From: Tardiphaga sp. vice304 | GTDB taxonomy: Bacteria > Pseudomonadota > Alphaproteobacteria > Rhizobiales > Xanthobacteraceae | DNA length: 64,000 bases | Assembly: GCF_007018905.1 (NCBI RefSeq) | Contig: NZ_CP041402.1 | Span: 5,724,710 to 5,788,709 of the forward strand | Direction of reading: 5' to 3' | Shown: one piece after another, positions 24,229-34,046 of the stretch | How positions within the stretch are numbered: the stretch's first letter is position 1 | Layout of the letters: every line of letters begins with the position of its first letter | Notes under the pieces: model-generated | Databases searched by the model: none | Told to the model about the DNA's origin: nothing | Seen by the model: the letters and a program-made list of their open reading frames with translations, nothing else | Made by a program: the position numbers and the translations under genes

Positions 24229-25275
24229 TTGATGATCAAACGTACTTTTCTCAGCGGGCTGGCAATCGGTCTGGTCGCCGCCGCAATCGTGGCTGCCGCG
24301 GCGATCACCTATGAACGCTATGACACCAAGACGCTGAAACGCACGATCCGCCGAGATGCCGTCTTGTGCGGCGTCAACACCGGCCTGCCCGGCTTCTCGA
24401 CGCCTGACGCGCAGGGTAACTGGACCGGCTTCGACGTCGATTTCTGCCGCGCGGTCGCCGCCGCCATCTTCGACGATGCGAAGAAGGTGACCTTCGTGCC
24501 GCTCGACGCCAGCGACCGCTTCAAGGAATTGCAGAGCCGCAAGGTCGATATCCTCAGCCGCAATTCGACCTGGAGCATGTCGCGCGAGACCTCGTACGAA
24601 CTGTATTTCCCCGCTGTGTCCTACTATGACGGCCAGGGCTTCATGGTGCCGCGCGGGCGCAATATCGACTCCGCGCTCGATCTCGACGGCAGCCGCGTCT
24701 GCGTGCAGGACGGCACCACCACGGCGCTGAACCTGTCGGACTACTTCCGCATCAACAACATCAAGTACACCGAACAGAAGTTCGGCAGGCTCGACGACGT
24801 CATCAAGGCCTATGCCTCCGGCCAGTGCGATACGCTGACCGCCGACGCCTCGCAGCTCTACGCCCTGCGAATGACGCTCGGCAAACCCGACGACAACGTC
24901 ATTTTGCCCGACATCATTTCGAAGGAGCCGCTGGCGCCGGTGGTGCGGCAGCGCGATGACGACTGGATGATGATCGTGAAGTGGACGCTCTACGCCATGA
25001 TCAACGCCGAGGAGCTTGGTATCACCTCGGCGAATATCGACGAGGCGCTGAAGTCGAAAAAGCCCGACGTGATGCGGCTGGTCGGCACCGAAGGCGCCTA
25101 TGGCGAACAGCTCGGCCTGTCGAAGGACTGGGCGGCGCGCATCATCCGTCGCGTCGGCAATTATGGCGAGGTCTATGAGCGCAATATCGGCGCCGGCTCG
25201 CACCTGCGGATTCCGCGCGGCCTCAACCAGCTCTGGAGCGCCGGCGGCATCCAGTACGCGCCACCGATCCGCTAG
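24229..25275 (+). CDS. Amino-acid ABC transporter substrate-binding protein (AapJ/BztA-like)
   Basis: The 348-residue periplasmic protein has an N-terminal signal or anchor (LAIGLVAAAIVAAAAITYERY). It then matches general L-amino-acid binding proteins: RRDAVLCGVNTGLPGFSTPD, WTGFDVDFCRAVAAAIF, LQSRKVDILSRNSTWSMSRE, QLYALRMTLGKPDD and RRVGNYGEVYERNIG. The family usually precedes permease and ATPase genes, but none are here. It is therefore an orphan binding protein serving a transporter encoded elsewhere or, less likely, a sensor input. It is followed by regA on the same strand after 172 bp. Confidence 0.88.
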   Translation: MMIKRTFLSGLAIGLVAAAIVAAAAITYERYDTKTLKRTIRRDAVLCGVNTGLPGFSTPDAQGNWTGFDVDFCRAVAAAIFDDAKKVTFVPLDASDRFKELQSRKVDILSRNSTWSMSRETSYELYFPAVSYYDGQGFMVPRGRNIDSALDLDGSRVCVQDGTTTALNLSDYFRINNIKYTEQKFGRLDDVIKAYASGQCDTLTADASQLYALRMTLGKPDDNVILPDIISKEPLAPVVRQRDDDWMMIVKWTLYAMINAEELGITSANIDEALKSKKPDVMRLVGTEGAYGEQLGLSKDWAARIIRRVGNYGEVYERNIGAGSHLRIPRGLNQLWSAGGIQYAPPIR

Positions 25276-25285
25276 CGGCCCATCT

Positions 25286-25300
25286 GCGACAACTGGTCGC
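25286..25300 (+). promoter_or_regulatory. GCGAC-N5-GTCGC inverted repeat, possible RegA box
   Basis: GCGACAACTGGTCGC is a perfect 5-bp inverted repeat with a 5-bp spacer, 148 bp before the regA start. It resembles the GCGNC...GNCGC core of RegA/RegR target sites, so autoregulation is possible. Confidence 0.35.
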
Positions 25301-25447
25301 GACAACGGCGACCGTGGTTCTTGGAGCACAAAATACCGCGCAACAGAGGTGCATTCTCTTCACGAAGATGCCATCGGCAAGTCCTTGCCATTGGCGCTGG
25401 GGCTTCCGAACCCATATACTATGCATAAGAACATGGAGGGTATACGC

Positions 25448-26002
25448 GTGAACGCCATTGCCGAACTGACAAGCCAGCCAGATCGCTCGCTGCTGATCGT
25501 GGAAGACGACAAGCCGTTCCTGGAGCGGCTGTCGCGCGCGATGGAAACGCGCGGCTTTACAGTGACTTCCTGCGACTCCGTCAGCGAGGGTCTGGCGCAT
25601 ATCGGCAAGTCGGCGCCGGCCTTTGCGGTGGTCGACCTGCGGCTCGGCGACGGCAACGGACTCGACGTTGTCTCGGCGCTGAAGCTACAGCGGCCCGATG
25701 CGCGCGCCATCGTGCTGACCGGCTACGGCAATATCGCCACTGCCGTCACCGCCGTGAAGATGGGTGCGGTCGACTATCTGTCGAAACCGGCCGACGCCGA
25801 CGACGTGGTCGCCGCTCTGCTCGCCAGCGCCGGCGAACGCTCCGAACTGCCGAACAACCCGATGTCTGCCGACCGCGTGCGCTGGGAACATATCCAGCGC
25901 ATCTATGAAATGTGCGGCCGCAACGTCTCGGAAACCGCGCGCCGGTTGAACATGCACCGCCGCACCCTGCAGCGCATCTTGGCCAAGCGCGCGCCGCGCT
26001 GA
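25448..26002 (+). CDS. regA: Redox response regulator of the RegA/ActR/PrrA family
   Basis: This 184-residue two-component regulator controls respiration, carbon and nitrogen fixation genes in relatives. Receiver motifs are LLIVEDDKPFLERLSRAMETRG, the phospho-Asp in FAVVDLRLGDGNGLD, and YLSKPADADD. A proline-bearing linker leads to a Fis-type helix-turn-helix, WEHIQRIYEMCGRNVSETAR then RLNMHRRTLQRILAKRAPR. I chose the GTG at 25448, preceded by GGAGG at good spacing; an ATG 36 bp earlier is also in frame. The cognate sensor kinase RegB/RegS is not adjacent here, although the two usually lie together. Confidence 0.9.
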   Translation: MNAIAELTSQPDRSLLIVEDDKPFLERLSRAMETRGFTVTSCDSVSEGLAHIGKSAPAFAVVDLRLGDGNGLDVVSALKLQRPDARAIVLTGYGNIATAVTAVKMGAVDYLSKPADADDVVAALLASAGERSELPNNPMSADRVRWEHIQRIYEMCGRNVSETARRLNMHRRTLQRILAKRAPR

Positions 26003-26497
26003 CTACACTTCCTTCAATCGTTCCGCGTGGCCGTGCGGATCGTGCAGCCGGTTAAGGCGCTGCGCGGCCGCAATGGCGAAGCGCAGCATCATGACCTTGC
26101 GGGTCGCGGCCGGCAGCCTGTGCTCCGGCGCTTCGCAATGCAGATGCGCGCCGTAGGAATCGGCGACGATCAGCCCGGTGTCGCCGGGAAACAGGTCGCA
26201 GGAAAGGTCCTGCGTGAAGGCGAAGAACAGCCGGTCGCAATGCAGCCGGTAGTCCGGCCATTTGTCGTCGGCGCGTAGATCGGCCAGCGAGGACTTGATC
26301 TCGACGATCCAGATCTCGCCCCGCTCGTTCAGCGCCACCAGATCGGCGCGCCGGCCCGACGGCAGCGGCACCTCGCTCAGACATGAAAAACCGAGCGAGC
26401 CCAACCACCGCGCGGTTCCCCGCGCGATCGCCAGCGCGGTCTCCGACTGCCGGCGGTCGGGTTTTGGGACGAGAGCAATATTGGCGGCCGATTCCAT
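26003..26497 (-). CDS. mmcB: MmcB-family DNA repair protein
   Basis: This 164-residue protein has a PD-(D/E)XK nuclease-like core: LGFSCLSEVPLPSGRRADLVALNERGE leads to IWIVEIKSSLADLRADDKWP. The Asp and the Glu-x-Lys of the fold are visible. MmcB in Caulobacter is an SOS-regulated repair factor related to mismatch and imuB-linked repair. The ATG at 26497 starts MESAANIAL; an upstream in-frame ATG is possible. The stop is adjacent to the stop of regA, convergent. Confidence 0.85.
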   Translation of the reverse strand: MESAANIALVPKPDRRQSETALAIARGTARWLGSLGFSCLSEVPLPSGRRADLVALNERGEIWIVEIKSSLADLRADDKWPDYRLHCDRLFFAFTQDLSCDLFPGDTGLIVADSYGAHLHCEAPEHRLPAATRKVMMLRFAIAAAQRLNRLHDPHGHAERLKEV

Positions 26498-26555
26498 CCC
26501 GTCATGATAGCGGATTTCCCCTTGGCTGATCCGCAAAAATCAGCATTGTGGCGCG

Positions 26556-27236
26556 ATGAGCCAGCAAACTGAGACCACAACCGAGACCACCGCTACGGCA
26601 GGCGCGGTCATCATTCCCGTCACCCTGTTCCAGCAGAACTGCATGCTGCTGTGGGACGAAACCACTCGCCAGGCGGTGGTGATCGATCCCGGCGGTGACG
26701 TGCCGCTGATCCAGGACGCCATTGCCAAGGCGAACGTCAATGTCGAGGCGATCTGGCTGACGCACGGCCACATCGACCATGTCGGCGGCGCGGCCGAACT
26801 GCGCGACGTGCTGAAGGTCGAGATCATCGGGCCGCACGTCGACGACAGGTTTTTGCTGGATGCCGTGGTGGAGAGTGGCGAACGGTTCGGCATGACCGGG
26901 GTGCGCAATTTCGCACCGGACCGCTGGCTCAAGGAAGGCGACCGCGTCAGCGTCGGCGGCCTTGATTTCGATATCCTGCACTGCCCCGGTCATTCGCCGG
27001 GCAGCGTGGTGTATTATAACAAAGCGATGAAATTTGCCCATGTCGGCGACGTGCTGTTCGCGGGCTCGGTAGGACGCACCGATCTGCCCGGCGGCAGCCA
27101 TCAGACGTTGATCGATTCGATCACGCGGAAGCTGCTGCCGCTCGGCGACGATGTCAGCTTCATCTGCGGCCACGGCCCGGGATCCAGCGTCGGCCAGGAA
27201 CGCATGACCAACCCGTTCCTCACCGGCGAGGCATAA
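26556..27236 (+). CDS. MBL-fold metallo-hydrolase (glyoxalase II-like)
   Basis: This 226-residue cytosolic hydrolase has the metal motif THGHIDHVGG (H70, H72, D74, H75), then CPGHSPGSVVYY and LPGGSHQTLIDSI. FICGHGPGSSVGQERMTNPFL is the usual ending of the YcbL/GloB-like branch. The reaction is probably thioester or lactoylglutathione hydrolysis, but the glyoxalase II substrate-binding C-terminal domain is missing, so the substrate is open. It is transcribed away from mmcB. Confidence 0.85.
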   Translation: MSQQTETTTETTATAGAVIIPVTLFQQNCMLLWDETTRQAVVIDPGGDVPLIQDAIAKANVNVEAIWLTHGHIDHVGGAAELRDVLKVEIIGPHVDDRFLLDAVVESGERFGMTGVRNFAPDRWLKEGDRVSVGGLDFDILHCPGHSPGSVVYYNKAMKFAHVGDVLFAGSVGRTDLPGGSHQTLIDSITRKLLPLGDDVSFICGHGPGSSVGQERMTNPFLTGEA

Positions 27237-27238
27237 GC

Positions 27239-27487
27239 CTACCTGACGTAGCTCGGGTCGGCCCATTCCTCGATCTTGGAGGCGGGAATGGTCTGCTTTG
27301 GCTGATGCGGATTGAGTGTTCCCGCCGTGGCCGTCCAGCCCTTGGCCACGATCTGCCTGGCGAACAGCTTGGCATCGATTTCCGACTTGAAGGTCTTGGT
27401 CGTGCGAACAGTGCCGGCAGCGCTGGCATCGGATTTCAGGGATTTGTCGGGGCCGAAGGCCACATACCAGATGTCGGGTTTTGTCAT
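27239..27487 (-). CDS. Small conserved hypothetical protein (82 aa)
   Basis: I do not recognise a named family. The protein is soluble and starts MTKPDIWYVAFGPDKSLKSD; a lysine-rich middle has KTFKSEIDAKLFARQIVAKG, and it ends EEWADPSYVR. The spacing of aromatic and basic residues suggests a compact alpha/beta fold. It converges on the MBL gene, 2 bp from its stop. An ATG and normal codon usage support a real gene. Confidence 0.65.
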   Translation of the reverse strand: MTKPDIWYVAFGPDKSLKSDASAAGTVRTTKTFKSEIDAKLFARQIVAKGWTATAGTLNPHQPKQTIPASKIEEWADPSYVR

Positions 27488-27541
27488 GATAACAGCCCAA
27501 CGAGAATCCCGGCAAAAGGTTGCATAGGCAACGCTCTTTAC

Positions 27542-28510
27542 CTATCGGGCGGTATTCCGCGGCTGCACCACGTCCCAGGCGAGACCTAGTTTTTCCAGCA
27601 GGCGAATGGTGAGATAGGTGGTGTCGAATTCCCACCAGAGGTGGCCGTGGCGCGCCGAACGCTGGTCGGCGTGGTGGTTGTTGTGCCAGCCCTCGCCATG
27701 CGCCCACAGGCCGACGAACCAATTGTTCCGGCTGTCTTCATCGGTGGCGTAGCTGCGATAGCCCCACATGTGCGTCAGCGAATTCACTGCCCAGGTCTGA
27801 TGCCAGACGAACACGGTGCGTACGAACACCGCCCACACCACAATGCTGAGTGCGAACACCACGGCCTCGCTCCAGGTGCCACCCATGGCCAGTTCCGCCA
27901 GCAGGCCCGCGAAGAAGAACACGTTGATCTGGATCAGCAGGATCTTGAGCTGCCACTGGTGGCGCTCCAGCGTGACGTAGAACGGATCGCGCAGGATATC
28001 CTTGGCATAGCGGTCATAGATGCCGAGCCGCGACAGATCGGGGTTCTTCACCAACAGCCAGCCGATATGGCCCCAGAAGAAACTGGCCAGCGGACTGTGC
28101 GGATCGGGTTGTTCGTCGGACTTCTCGTGATGACGGCGATGCACGGCGACCCAGCGCGCCGGCGTATCCTCGGCGCAGCAGATCGCGATCACCACGAAAC
28201 AATGCTCCAGCCATTTCGGGCATTTGAAACCACGATGGGTGAGCAAGCGGTGATAGCCGATATTGATGCCGATCAGGCCGAACAACCGCGCGCAAACGAT
28301 GGCAACGATGATGGCGGTCCAGTTGAAAAACATCGGCAGCAGCGCCAGCAGGGCCAGCGCGTGGATGGTTCCGATGACAGCAACGTTGACCCAGTCGATG
28401 CGATAGGGCTTCACGCCCGCAGGCAGGTCGATCGGCTTGCGATGCGGGGCCGTGCCGGAAGGAGTTTCTAGAACGGCTGCCGCAGCGATTTGGTCACGGT
28501 TGAGGGCCAC
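27542..28510 (-). CDS. Membrane fatty-acid (acyl-CoA) desaturase
   Basis: This 322-residue di-iron desaturase places a double bond in acyl chains and so adjusts membrane fluidity. The three histidine boxes are visible: HRLLTHRGF, HRRHHEKSD and WHNNHHADQRSARHG. Four or more hydrophobic segments frame them. I start at the GTG of VALNRDQIAAAAV (28510), which has GGAGCGAC in front; the frame is open to a TTG at 28546. It has no operon partner. Confidence 0.9.
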   Translation of the reverse strand: MALNRDQIAAAAVLETPSGTAPHRKPIDLPAGVKPYRIDWVNVAVIGTIHALALLALLPMFFNWTAIIVAIVCARLFGLIGINIGYHRLLTHRGFKCPKWLEHCFVVIAICCAEDTPARWVAVHRRHHEKSDEQPDPHSPLASFFWGHIGWLLVKNPDLSRLGIYDRYAKDILRDPFYVTLERHQWQLKILLIQINVFFFAGLLAELAMGGTWSEAVVFALSIVVWAVFVRTVFVWHQTWAVNSLTHMWGYRSYATDEDSRNNWFVGLWAHGEGWHNNHHADQRSARHGHLWWEFDTTYLTIRLLEKLGLAWDVVQPRNTAR

Positions 28511-28620
28511 GTCGCTCCGAGTCCCGGCAGGTGAGCCCCGCCGCAAAGTGTGATGCCGAACGCAGGCTTACGTCATAACGGGAGTTGTGACCACTGCAGC
28601 GATGCGTCGCATACGAAACA

Positions 28621-28648
28621 ATTCAGGCCGCCCGAAGGCGGCCTGAAT
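28621..28648 (-). terminator. Hairpin terminator of the DUF1236 gene
   Basis: A perfect 12-bp stem, ATTCAGGCCGCC against GGCGGCCTGAAT, closes on a UUCG tetraloop when read on the minus strand, 28 bp after the stop. A weak U-rich stretch (TTGTTTCG) follows. Confidence 0.7.
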
Positions 28649-28676
28649 GCTGGAACTCTTGATCGGGAGCGTGGGA

Positions 28677-29096
28677 TTATTCGACGATCTCGACGATGCG
28701 GCGCGAACCGGGCTCGACCAGCACGGTGCGGCCGTTGACGACGGTGTAGCGGTATTCCGAAGCACCGTATTCCTGCGGCACGTCGTAATAAGTCACGCCA
28801 TCGCCCGGCAGCACGACGCCGACGCGGACTTCGTTGCTGTAGGTGTAGGACGGACGACGCTGTTCGGTAACGTAGGTGCGGAAGCGCGGACGCTGATCGA
28901 CACCGAGCACGCCGGCGACGCCGCCGACAACACCACCGACCGTTCCGCCGACGATCGCACCGATCGGGCCGGCTGCGCGCTCGCCATCACGCGCACCGCG
29001 CTCGATGCCGCCGGGGACGCCGCCCTGGGCGTGCGCGAGAACGGGAACCGCCAGCGTGGCGACGATAGCAGTGGCTCCGAGAAGACGACGTATCAT
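28677..29096 (-). CDS. DUF1236 periplasmic protein
   Basis: This 139-residue exported protein has a signal peptide ending at AHAQ. A glycine-rich stretch (GAIVGGTVGGVVGGVAGVLG) resembles a glycine-zipper membrane-insertion segment. The C-terminal DUF1236 fold reads GVVLPGDGVTYYDVPQEYG, then YRYTVVNGRTVLVEPGSRRI. The function is unknown; the family is abundant in Bradyrhizobium and often stress-related. It is a single-gene unit with its own terminator. Confidence 0.85.
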   Translation of the reverse strand: MIRRLLGATAIVATLAVPVLAHAQGGVPGGIERGARDGERAAGPIGAIVGGTVGGVVGGVAGVLGVDQRPRFRTYVTEQRRPSYTYSNEVRVGVVLPGDGVTYYDVPQEYGASEYRYTVVNGRTVLVEPGSRRIVEIVE

Positions 29097-29260
29097 GATT
29101 ATCTCCAGTAGTTGAATTGGTTATTGTGCCGAGACAAGCGCAGCGCAGCACAATGGTTCCGCTACCGGGTTTCGGTGATTTTAGTTTCGACACCGAATCT
29201 CGCTGTCGTCCCGGCCAGCGAGCGGGGACGGCAGTGGGGGGAGGCCTCGTGCGCGCTCTG

Positions 29261-31432
29261 TTACTTCGTCACCATTTCGCGCACACGACGAGCCAGATTG
29301 TCGAGGTCGAATGGCTTTGTGATCATGTCCATGCCGGGCAGCAGAAAACCTTCGGCCATGACAACGCTTTCCGCGTAGCCGGTGATGAACAGTATCTTGA
29401 GTTCCGGCCGCGTTTCGCGGGCCTGGTCGGCGAGCTGACGGCCATTCATGCCGGGCAGACCGACATCCGTCAGCAACAGATCGACGCGCGGTTCCGCAAG
29501 CAGCGCCCGCAGACCGGAGGGGCCATCCACCGCTTCGAGAACGCGATAGCCCTGATCGAGCAACATTTCCATGATGACCGTGCGAACGACGGGCTCGTCC
29601 TCGACCACCAGAACGGTCTCGCCGGTCGCCACGGGCGCAACGTCGCGCGGATGCGCGGCGGGATTGGTAGCCGCCACGCCATCGTGACGCGGCAGATACA
29701 ATTTCACGACAGTGCCGCGGCCGGGCCGGCTGTCGATGGAGACGTGGCCGTTGGACTGCCGCGCAAAGCCATAGATCATCGACAGGCCGAGCCCGGTGCC
29801 CTGCCCGATCGGTTTGGTGGTGAAAAACGGATCGAACGCACGCGCCACCACCTCCGGACTCATGCCCGTGCCGGTGTCGGTGACGCTGATGCAGATGTAG
29901 TCCCCCGGCGCCAGCACCGGCGCCTCGGCGCGGGCCGTCTCCTGCGGCGCATTCGCCGTGGCGATGGTGAGCTTGCCGCCGTCCGGCATGGCGTCGCGTG
30001 CATTGATCGCCAGGTTGAGCAGCGCGCTTTCGAGCTGGTTCGGATCGCAGAGCGTACCCCACAGATCCGGCGCGACGACGATCACCAGATCGAGACGTTC
30101 GCCGATGGTCCGCCGCAGCAGGTCTTCCAGCGAATTCACCAGCGCATTGGCGTCGATCGACTTCGGCACCAAGGGCTGGCGCCGCGCAAAGGCCAGCAGG
30201 CGATGCGTCAGCGCCGCCGCCCGATTTGCCGAATTCATCGCAGCATCGACGTAGCGTGTCAGGCCTTCGGTGCGACCCTTCGCCAGCCGCGCGCGCATCA
30301 GATCGAGCGAGCCGACAATACCGGTCAGCAGATTGTTGAAGTCGTGCGCGATGCCGCCGGTCAGTTGGCCGACGGCTTCCATCTTCTGCGCCTGGCGCAG
30401 CGCCTCCTCGGTCGCCTTGAGCTGTACGCCGGTGGCTTCGCGTTCGCGGGTCTTTTCCTCGACGCGCTGCTCGAGCGTGGCGTTGAGCTCGGCAAGCTTT
30501 CCGGCGAGCTCGCGCGCCTCCTCCTCGCTTTTGCGCAATGCGCGTTCGGCGTTGACCTCGTCGGTGACGTCCGTATGCGCGCCGACCAGCCGCAGCGCGC
30601 GGCCATTCACATCGCGCTCGATCATCGACTTGACCGAGATCCAGCGTATCTCGCCATCGCTCGGCCGGATGATACGGTAGCGCACGCTGTATTCGCGCAC
30701 GCCGCTCTTCACGGCATTCTTGAAGGCCGCGTCGGTCGCCTCGCGATCGTCCGGATGAATGCGGTTCACCCAGTCATCGTGCGACTCGTTGGCCGCTTCC
30801 GGGGGAAGACCGTGCACCAGCAGATATTCCGGCGAACGGCGGTTGCGGAACCCGGTGCGCAGATCGACTTCGAGGCCGCCGATACGCCCGATCTGCTGCA
30901 CGCGGGTCAGTTCCGCCTCGCGTTCGCGCGCTTGTTCTGCGGCGACATGATCCGCAGTGACATCGCGGCACACCACCAGCACGCCGCCCACCCCGTCGTC
31001 GAGGTCGATCGGACTGAAGCCGTAGGTCCAGTAGATCTGCTCGAGGCGGCCGTCGCGGGTGGTCGGGATCAGCCGATCCTCATGCCAGGTGGCGGGACCG
31101 CCTGCCATGACCTGCTCGATCTCCGGCCCGATCAGGGGCCAGATCTCTACCCAGCACGCGCGGCCGCAGGCGCCCAGCGCGGACGGGTGGCGCTCGTCGC
31201 CCAGCGTCCGGCTATAGGCGTCGTTGTAGAACTGGATGAGGTCCGGACCCCAGAAGATGAACATGGGGTGGTTGGTGTTGAGCAGGATGCGGACTGCCGT
31301 ACGCAGGCTCTGCGGCCACAGCAGCGGCGCGCCGAGCGGCGACGACGCCCAGTCGTAAGCGCGCATCAGCGCGCCCATCTCGCCGCCACCGGCAAGGAAG
31401 TCGGACGACGGTTTTCGGTGGAGGTCCGGCAT
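29261..31432 (-). CDS. Hybrid histidine kinase with PAS domains and C-terminal receiver
   Basis: The 723-residue protein is soluble. The order is a PAS/GAF-like input ([22 protein letters not shown]), a second PAS with [15 protein letters not shown], a PAS_3 ([33 protein letters not shown]) and a coiled coil. The kinase core has the acceptor His in [44 protein letters not shown] and [15 protein letters not shown]. The receiver has [11 protein letters not shown] and the phospho-Asp in [14 protein letters not shown]. The partner regulator is not adjacent. The signal is unknown; PAS domains suggest light, redox or a small ligand. Confidence 0.9.
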   Translation of the reverse strand: MPDLHRKPSSDFLAGGGEMGALMRAYDWASSPLGAPLLWPQSLRTAVRILLNTNHPMFIFWGPDLIQFYNDAYSRTLGDERHPSALGACGRACWVEIWPLIGPEIEQVMAGGPATWHEDRLIPTTRDGRLEQIYWTYGFSPIDLDDGVGGVLVVCRDVTADHVAAEQAREREAELTRVQQIGRIGGLEVDLRTGFRNRRSPEYLLVHGLPPEAANESHDDWVNRIHPDDREATDAAFKNAVKSGVREYSVRYRIIRPSDGEIRWISVKSMIERDVNGRALRLVGAHTDVTDEVNAERALRKSEEEARELAGKLAELNATLEQRVEEKTREREATGVQLKATEEALRQAQKMEAVGQLTGGIAHDFNNLLTGIVGSLDLMRARLAKGRTEGLTRYVDAAMNSANRAAALTHRLLAFARRQPLVPKSIDANALVNSLEDLLRRTIGERLDLVIVVAPDLWGTLCDPNQLESALLNLAINARDAMPDGGKLTIATANAPQETARAEAPVLAPGDYICISVTDTGTGMSPEVVARAFDPFFTTKPIGQGTGLGLSMIYGFARQSNGHVSIDSRPGRGTVVKLYLPRHDGVAATNPAAHPRDVAPVATGETVLVVEDEPVVRTVIMEMLLDQGYRVLEAVDGPSGLRALLAEPRVDLLLTDVGLPGMNGRQLADQARETRPELKILFITGYAESVVMAEGFLLPGMDMITKPFDLDNLARRVREMVTK

Positions 31433-31505
31433 TCACCAGCAGTCGCTATGAGGCACGGCGGGAACCTAGCCCCTGCGCTGCCCGTAAGCAAATCCGGCGA
31501 TACGG

Positions 31506-32687
31506 CTACTTCATCAGGCCGGCAGCCGTCAGCGCGCGGGTGATGACGGCGTTGATATCGAGCACGCGGCGACCGCCGGTGGGACGCGGCGAAAACTGTC
31601 CGTCGGTCTCCGGGTGCGGCTTCTTCGCCGCACGCGCCGTAACGATGGCATCGGCCGGCACGACCTGCTTGCTGGCGATCGCGGCGCGACGCGGCACGGG
31701 GTTTCGGGTCAGGCCAAAGAACTGGGCGATGTGCCACGTCGAGGCGATGCCGGCCTCGAGCAGGAACTTGCCGGCGGCGCCGTAGGGCTCGTCCTGCCCG
31801 GCAATCGCCAGCGGCGTACCATGTGCCATGCCGGTAATCGTATAGGATTCGACGACGGTTTCACCGTCCGCATTCCACCAGACTTCCCGCGGATAGCCAT
31901 CGACATCGCCCGATGCCATCGGCGCCGGCGGCAGGCCGTGGACGTCGAGCCATTGCTTGACGATCTCGCCGGCATTCGCCGGTATCACGGTGCGGTCGGC
32001 GCTGCCGTGCCAGACCGAAACCTTCGGCCACGGCCCGGCATGACCCGACGCGTTGCGAACGAGCGCGCCAAGATCAGCGGCGGGGCGCGCGGGCGATCGA
32101 TACATTCCCGCCAGCGCCTCCTGCATGGTGTTGGCGATGCCATGCGGCAGGCCGGCGATGATCGCGCCGGCGGCAAAGACGTCGGGATAGGTCGCCAGCA
32201 TCACCGATGTCATCGCGCCGCCGGCAGACAGGCCGGTGACAAAGATGCGGTCGCGATCGATCTGGTGCTGATGCGCCATGTGCTCGATCATCTGCCGGAT
32301 CGACAGCGCTTCACCGCTGTCGCGCGCGGTATCTTCGGGGCTGAACCAGTTGAAGCATGTATTGCTGTTATTGGAGGACTTCTGCTCCGGCATCAGGAGG
32401 GCAAAGCCATATTGCTCGGCCAGCGCCGACCATCCGGAGCCGGTATCATAGCCCGCAGCCGTCTGGGTGCAGCCGTGCAGCACGACAACCAGCGCCGGCT
32501 TGGGCAGCATGGTCGGCGGCAGGTAAGCGAGCATGCGCAGGTCGCCCGGATTGCTTCCGAAGTCGGTCACCTCGGAGATCGGGCTTTCGTTGCCCGGCGC
32601 CGACCCACGCGTCATGCCTTCCAGGCCATTGAAGCCCGGCATTTTCGGCAGCTTGCGGAGGAATTCGATATTCTTGGCGAGGGACAT
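31506..32687 (-). CDS. PHB depolymerase / esterase family hydrolase
   Basis: This 393-residue alpha/beta hydrolase resembles LpqC/PhaZ-type esterases. The oxyanion segment is VVVLHGCTQTAAGYD, the lipase box is GLSAGG with S154, and the later Asp and His lie in VWHGSADRTVIPANA and YTITGMAHGTPL. There is no signal peptide at the ATG I chose (MSLAKNIEFLRKLPKM), so it acts on intracellular polyester or other esters; the upstream extension of the frame is not signal-like. A C-terminal tail of about 60 residues is basic and Ala-rich. Confidence 0.87.
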   Translation of the reverse strand: MSLAKNIEFLRKLPKMPGFNGLEGMTRGSAPGNESPISEVTDFGSNPGDLRMLAYLPPTMLPKPALVVVLHGCTQTAAGYDTGSGWSALAEQYGFALLMPEQKSSNNSNTCFNWFSPEDTARDSGEALSIRQMIEHMAHQHQIDRDRIFVTGLSAGGAMTSVMLATYPDVFAAGAIIAGLPHGIANTMQEALAGMYRSPARPAADLGALVRNASGHAGPWPKVSVWHGSADRTVIPANAGEIVKQWLDVHGLPPAPMASGDVDGYPREVWWNADGETVVESYTITGMAHGTPLAIAGQDEPYGAAGKFLLEAGIASTWHIAQFFGLTRNPVPRRAAIASKQVVPADAIVTARAAKKPHPETDGQFSPRPTGGRRVLDINAVITRALTAAGLMK

Positions 32688-32797
32688 GGCAGCTCCAGAG
32701 TCGACAGGCTTATAACAGCAAGGCTGACATATGGTTGCTGCACTGCAAAATAAAGCGCGATTGGTATCCCGTTGCCCGTCAACAAAATGCGAGGCGG

Positions 32798-33880
32798 TCA
32801 ATCGGCGCGGCGCGGCTCATGCATCGGGCAGCCATTGTGGCTGCCGCGAAATACGGCAGAGTTCTGGTAGGCCTGTTTTCGCACGCGCATGATCGAGCCG
32901 AGCGGCTGATGCGCCGCGATACCGTGCCACGGGCTGAACGACATGCCGTCGTCGATCGCCTTCACATTCGCAGCCGACCACGAATCCTGCGGTGCGGCGG
33001 TGATCGTCCCGACCGTCACGTAGGGACTTTCCTGTTCCGGCCAGGCTTTCGACGAGTCCTCGACCGGCATCTTTTCCAGATCCGTGCAGAGCTGCGCGCG
33101 CAGCTCCCACACGCCGCTGTTGGCGGCGAAGAACGCCTTCACCGCTTCGCGCAAGCCGTCGGGCACGCCATTGACGTTGAGATGCGCCTTGTGAAGCACG
33201 GTCAATTCCGGCGATACCGGCGCCAGCGAGATCTTGGCGATGTAATCGCCATAGCGTAGCGGCGCCTGGCTGTAGAACGTCTCGCCGAGGATGTGCGTCT
33301 CCGGATGACCGCCCAGCGCCTTCAGGGTGCCGCTCTCGCCACCGACCGCCTCCAGCGCCGCTTCGGCGCCGCGCAGCACCGCCGACAGCACCTTCTTCAG
33401 GCCCTCGGCCTTGTCGGTGGTACCGGCCAGCAGCTTCAAATTTCCGAGAAAAGCTTTTGCGGTCGGCGCCGCAAAGGCGGGGCCGTTGACCATCAGGAAA
33501 TCCTGCGTGGTGTCGCCTTCCGACCCCGGCAGACGATCGCCCTCGACCCCGACGATCTTGATGCCGAGCCCGCGCGGCACCGAGACGCTGTCGTCGAGGA
33601 TGTCGCCGGGGATGGTGGAGAAGCGCATCAGCACGGGATAGCGCCCGGGCTTCGCGAACAGACCTTGCGCCAATTCGGGCGGCAGACCTTCGGCGATGAC
33701 CAGTTCGGCGTTCAGCAGGCCGTGCGCCTTGGCATGCACGCTGCGGATCGCATGACCGGAATCTTTCCATGTGATTTCGGAAATTTTCAGCAGCGTCTCG
33801 GTCAGTTGCCTATTGGTTTCGGCTTCATCGGCCTCCGGCGTTTCGACGTCAGGGCTATAGCGGACGGGCTGAACGGACAT
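32798..33880 (-). CDS. Small catalase-like haem protein
   Basis: This 360-residue protein has a catalase core without the usual C-terminal flavodoxin-like or wrapping parts. The catalytic His lies in HAIRSVHAKAHG (H49), followed by VLMRFSTIPGDILDD and DFLMVNGPAFAAP. The proximal part has QAYQNSAVFRGSHNG with a candidate haem-ligand Tyr. Such short catalase-family proteins may have weak catalase, peroxidase or lipid-hydroperoxide activity. The ATG at 33880 has a GGAAGGAGG ribosome site. About 60 bp upstream on its strand a GGAAC-N16-GGTT lies close to the EcfG promoter consensus. Confidence 0.82.
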   Translation of the reverse strand: MSVQPVRYSPDVETPEADEAETNRQLTETLLKISEITWKDSGHAIRSVHAKAHGLLNAELVIAEGLPPELAQGLFAKPGRYPVLMRFSTIPGDILDDSVSVPRGLGIKIVGVEGDRLPGSEGDTTQDFLMVNGPAFAAPTAKAFLGNLKLLAGTTDKAEGLKKVLSAVLRGAEAALEAVGGESGTLKALGGHPETHILGETFYSQAPLRYGDYIAKISLAPVSPELTVLHKAHLNVNGVPDGLREAVKAFFAANSGVWELRAQLCTDLEKMPVEDSSKAWPEQESPYVTVGTITAAPQDSWSAANVKAIDDGMSFSPWHGIAAHQPLGSIMRVRKQAYQNSAVFRGSHNGCPMHEPRRAD

Positions 33881-34046
33881 GGCATTCTCGGAAGGAGGAA
33901 ACGGCGACCTGGCAACGACGGAGCGCAACGGCCTGATTCAACCATGCCTGCCCTCAAACGTTCCCAATCTAAGGCGTCGACCGCAGCGCCCCGCTACGGC
34001 TCGTTGCTGAAGCGTCGCACGGTGCGACTGGCAGGTGACACGACCG

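Noticed and set aside
29117..31543. 808-residue plus-strand ORF
   Set aside because: It is antisense to the hybrid histidine kinase and its composition is that of a shadow frame.
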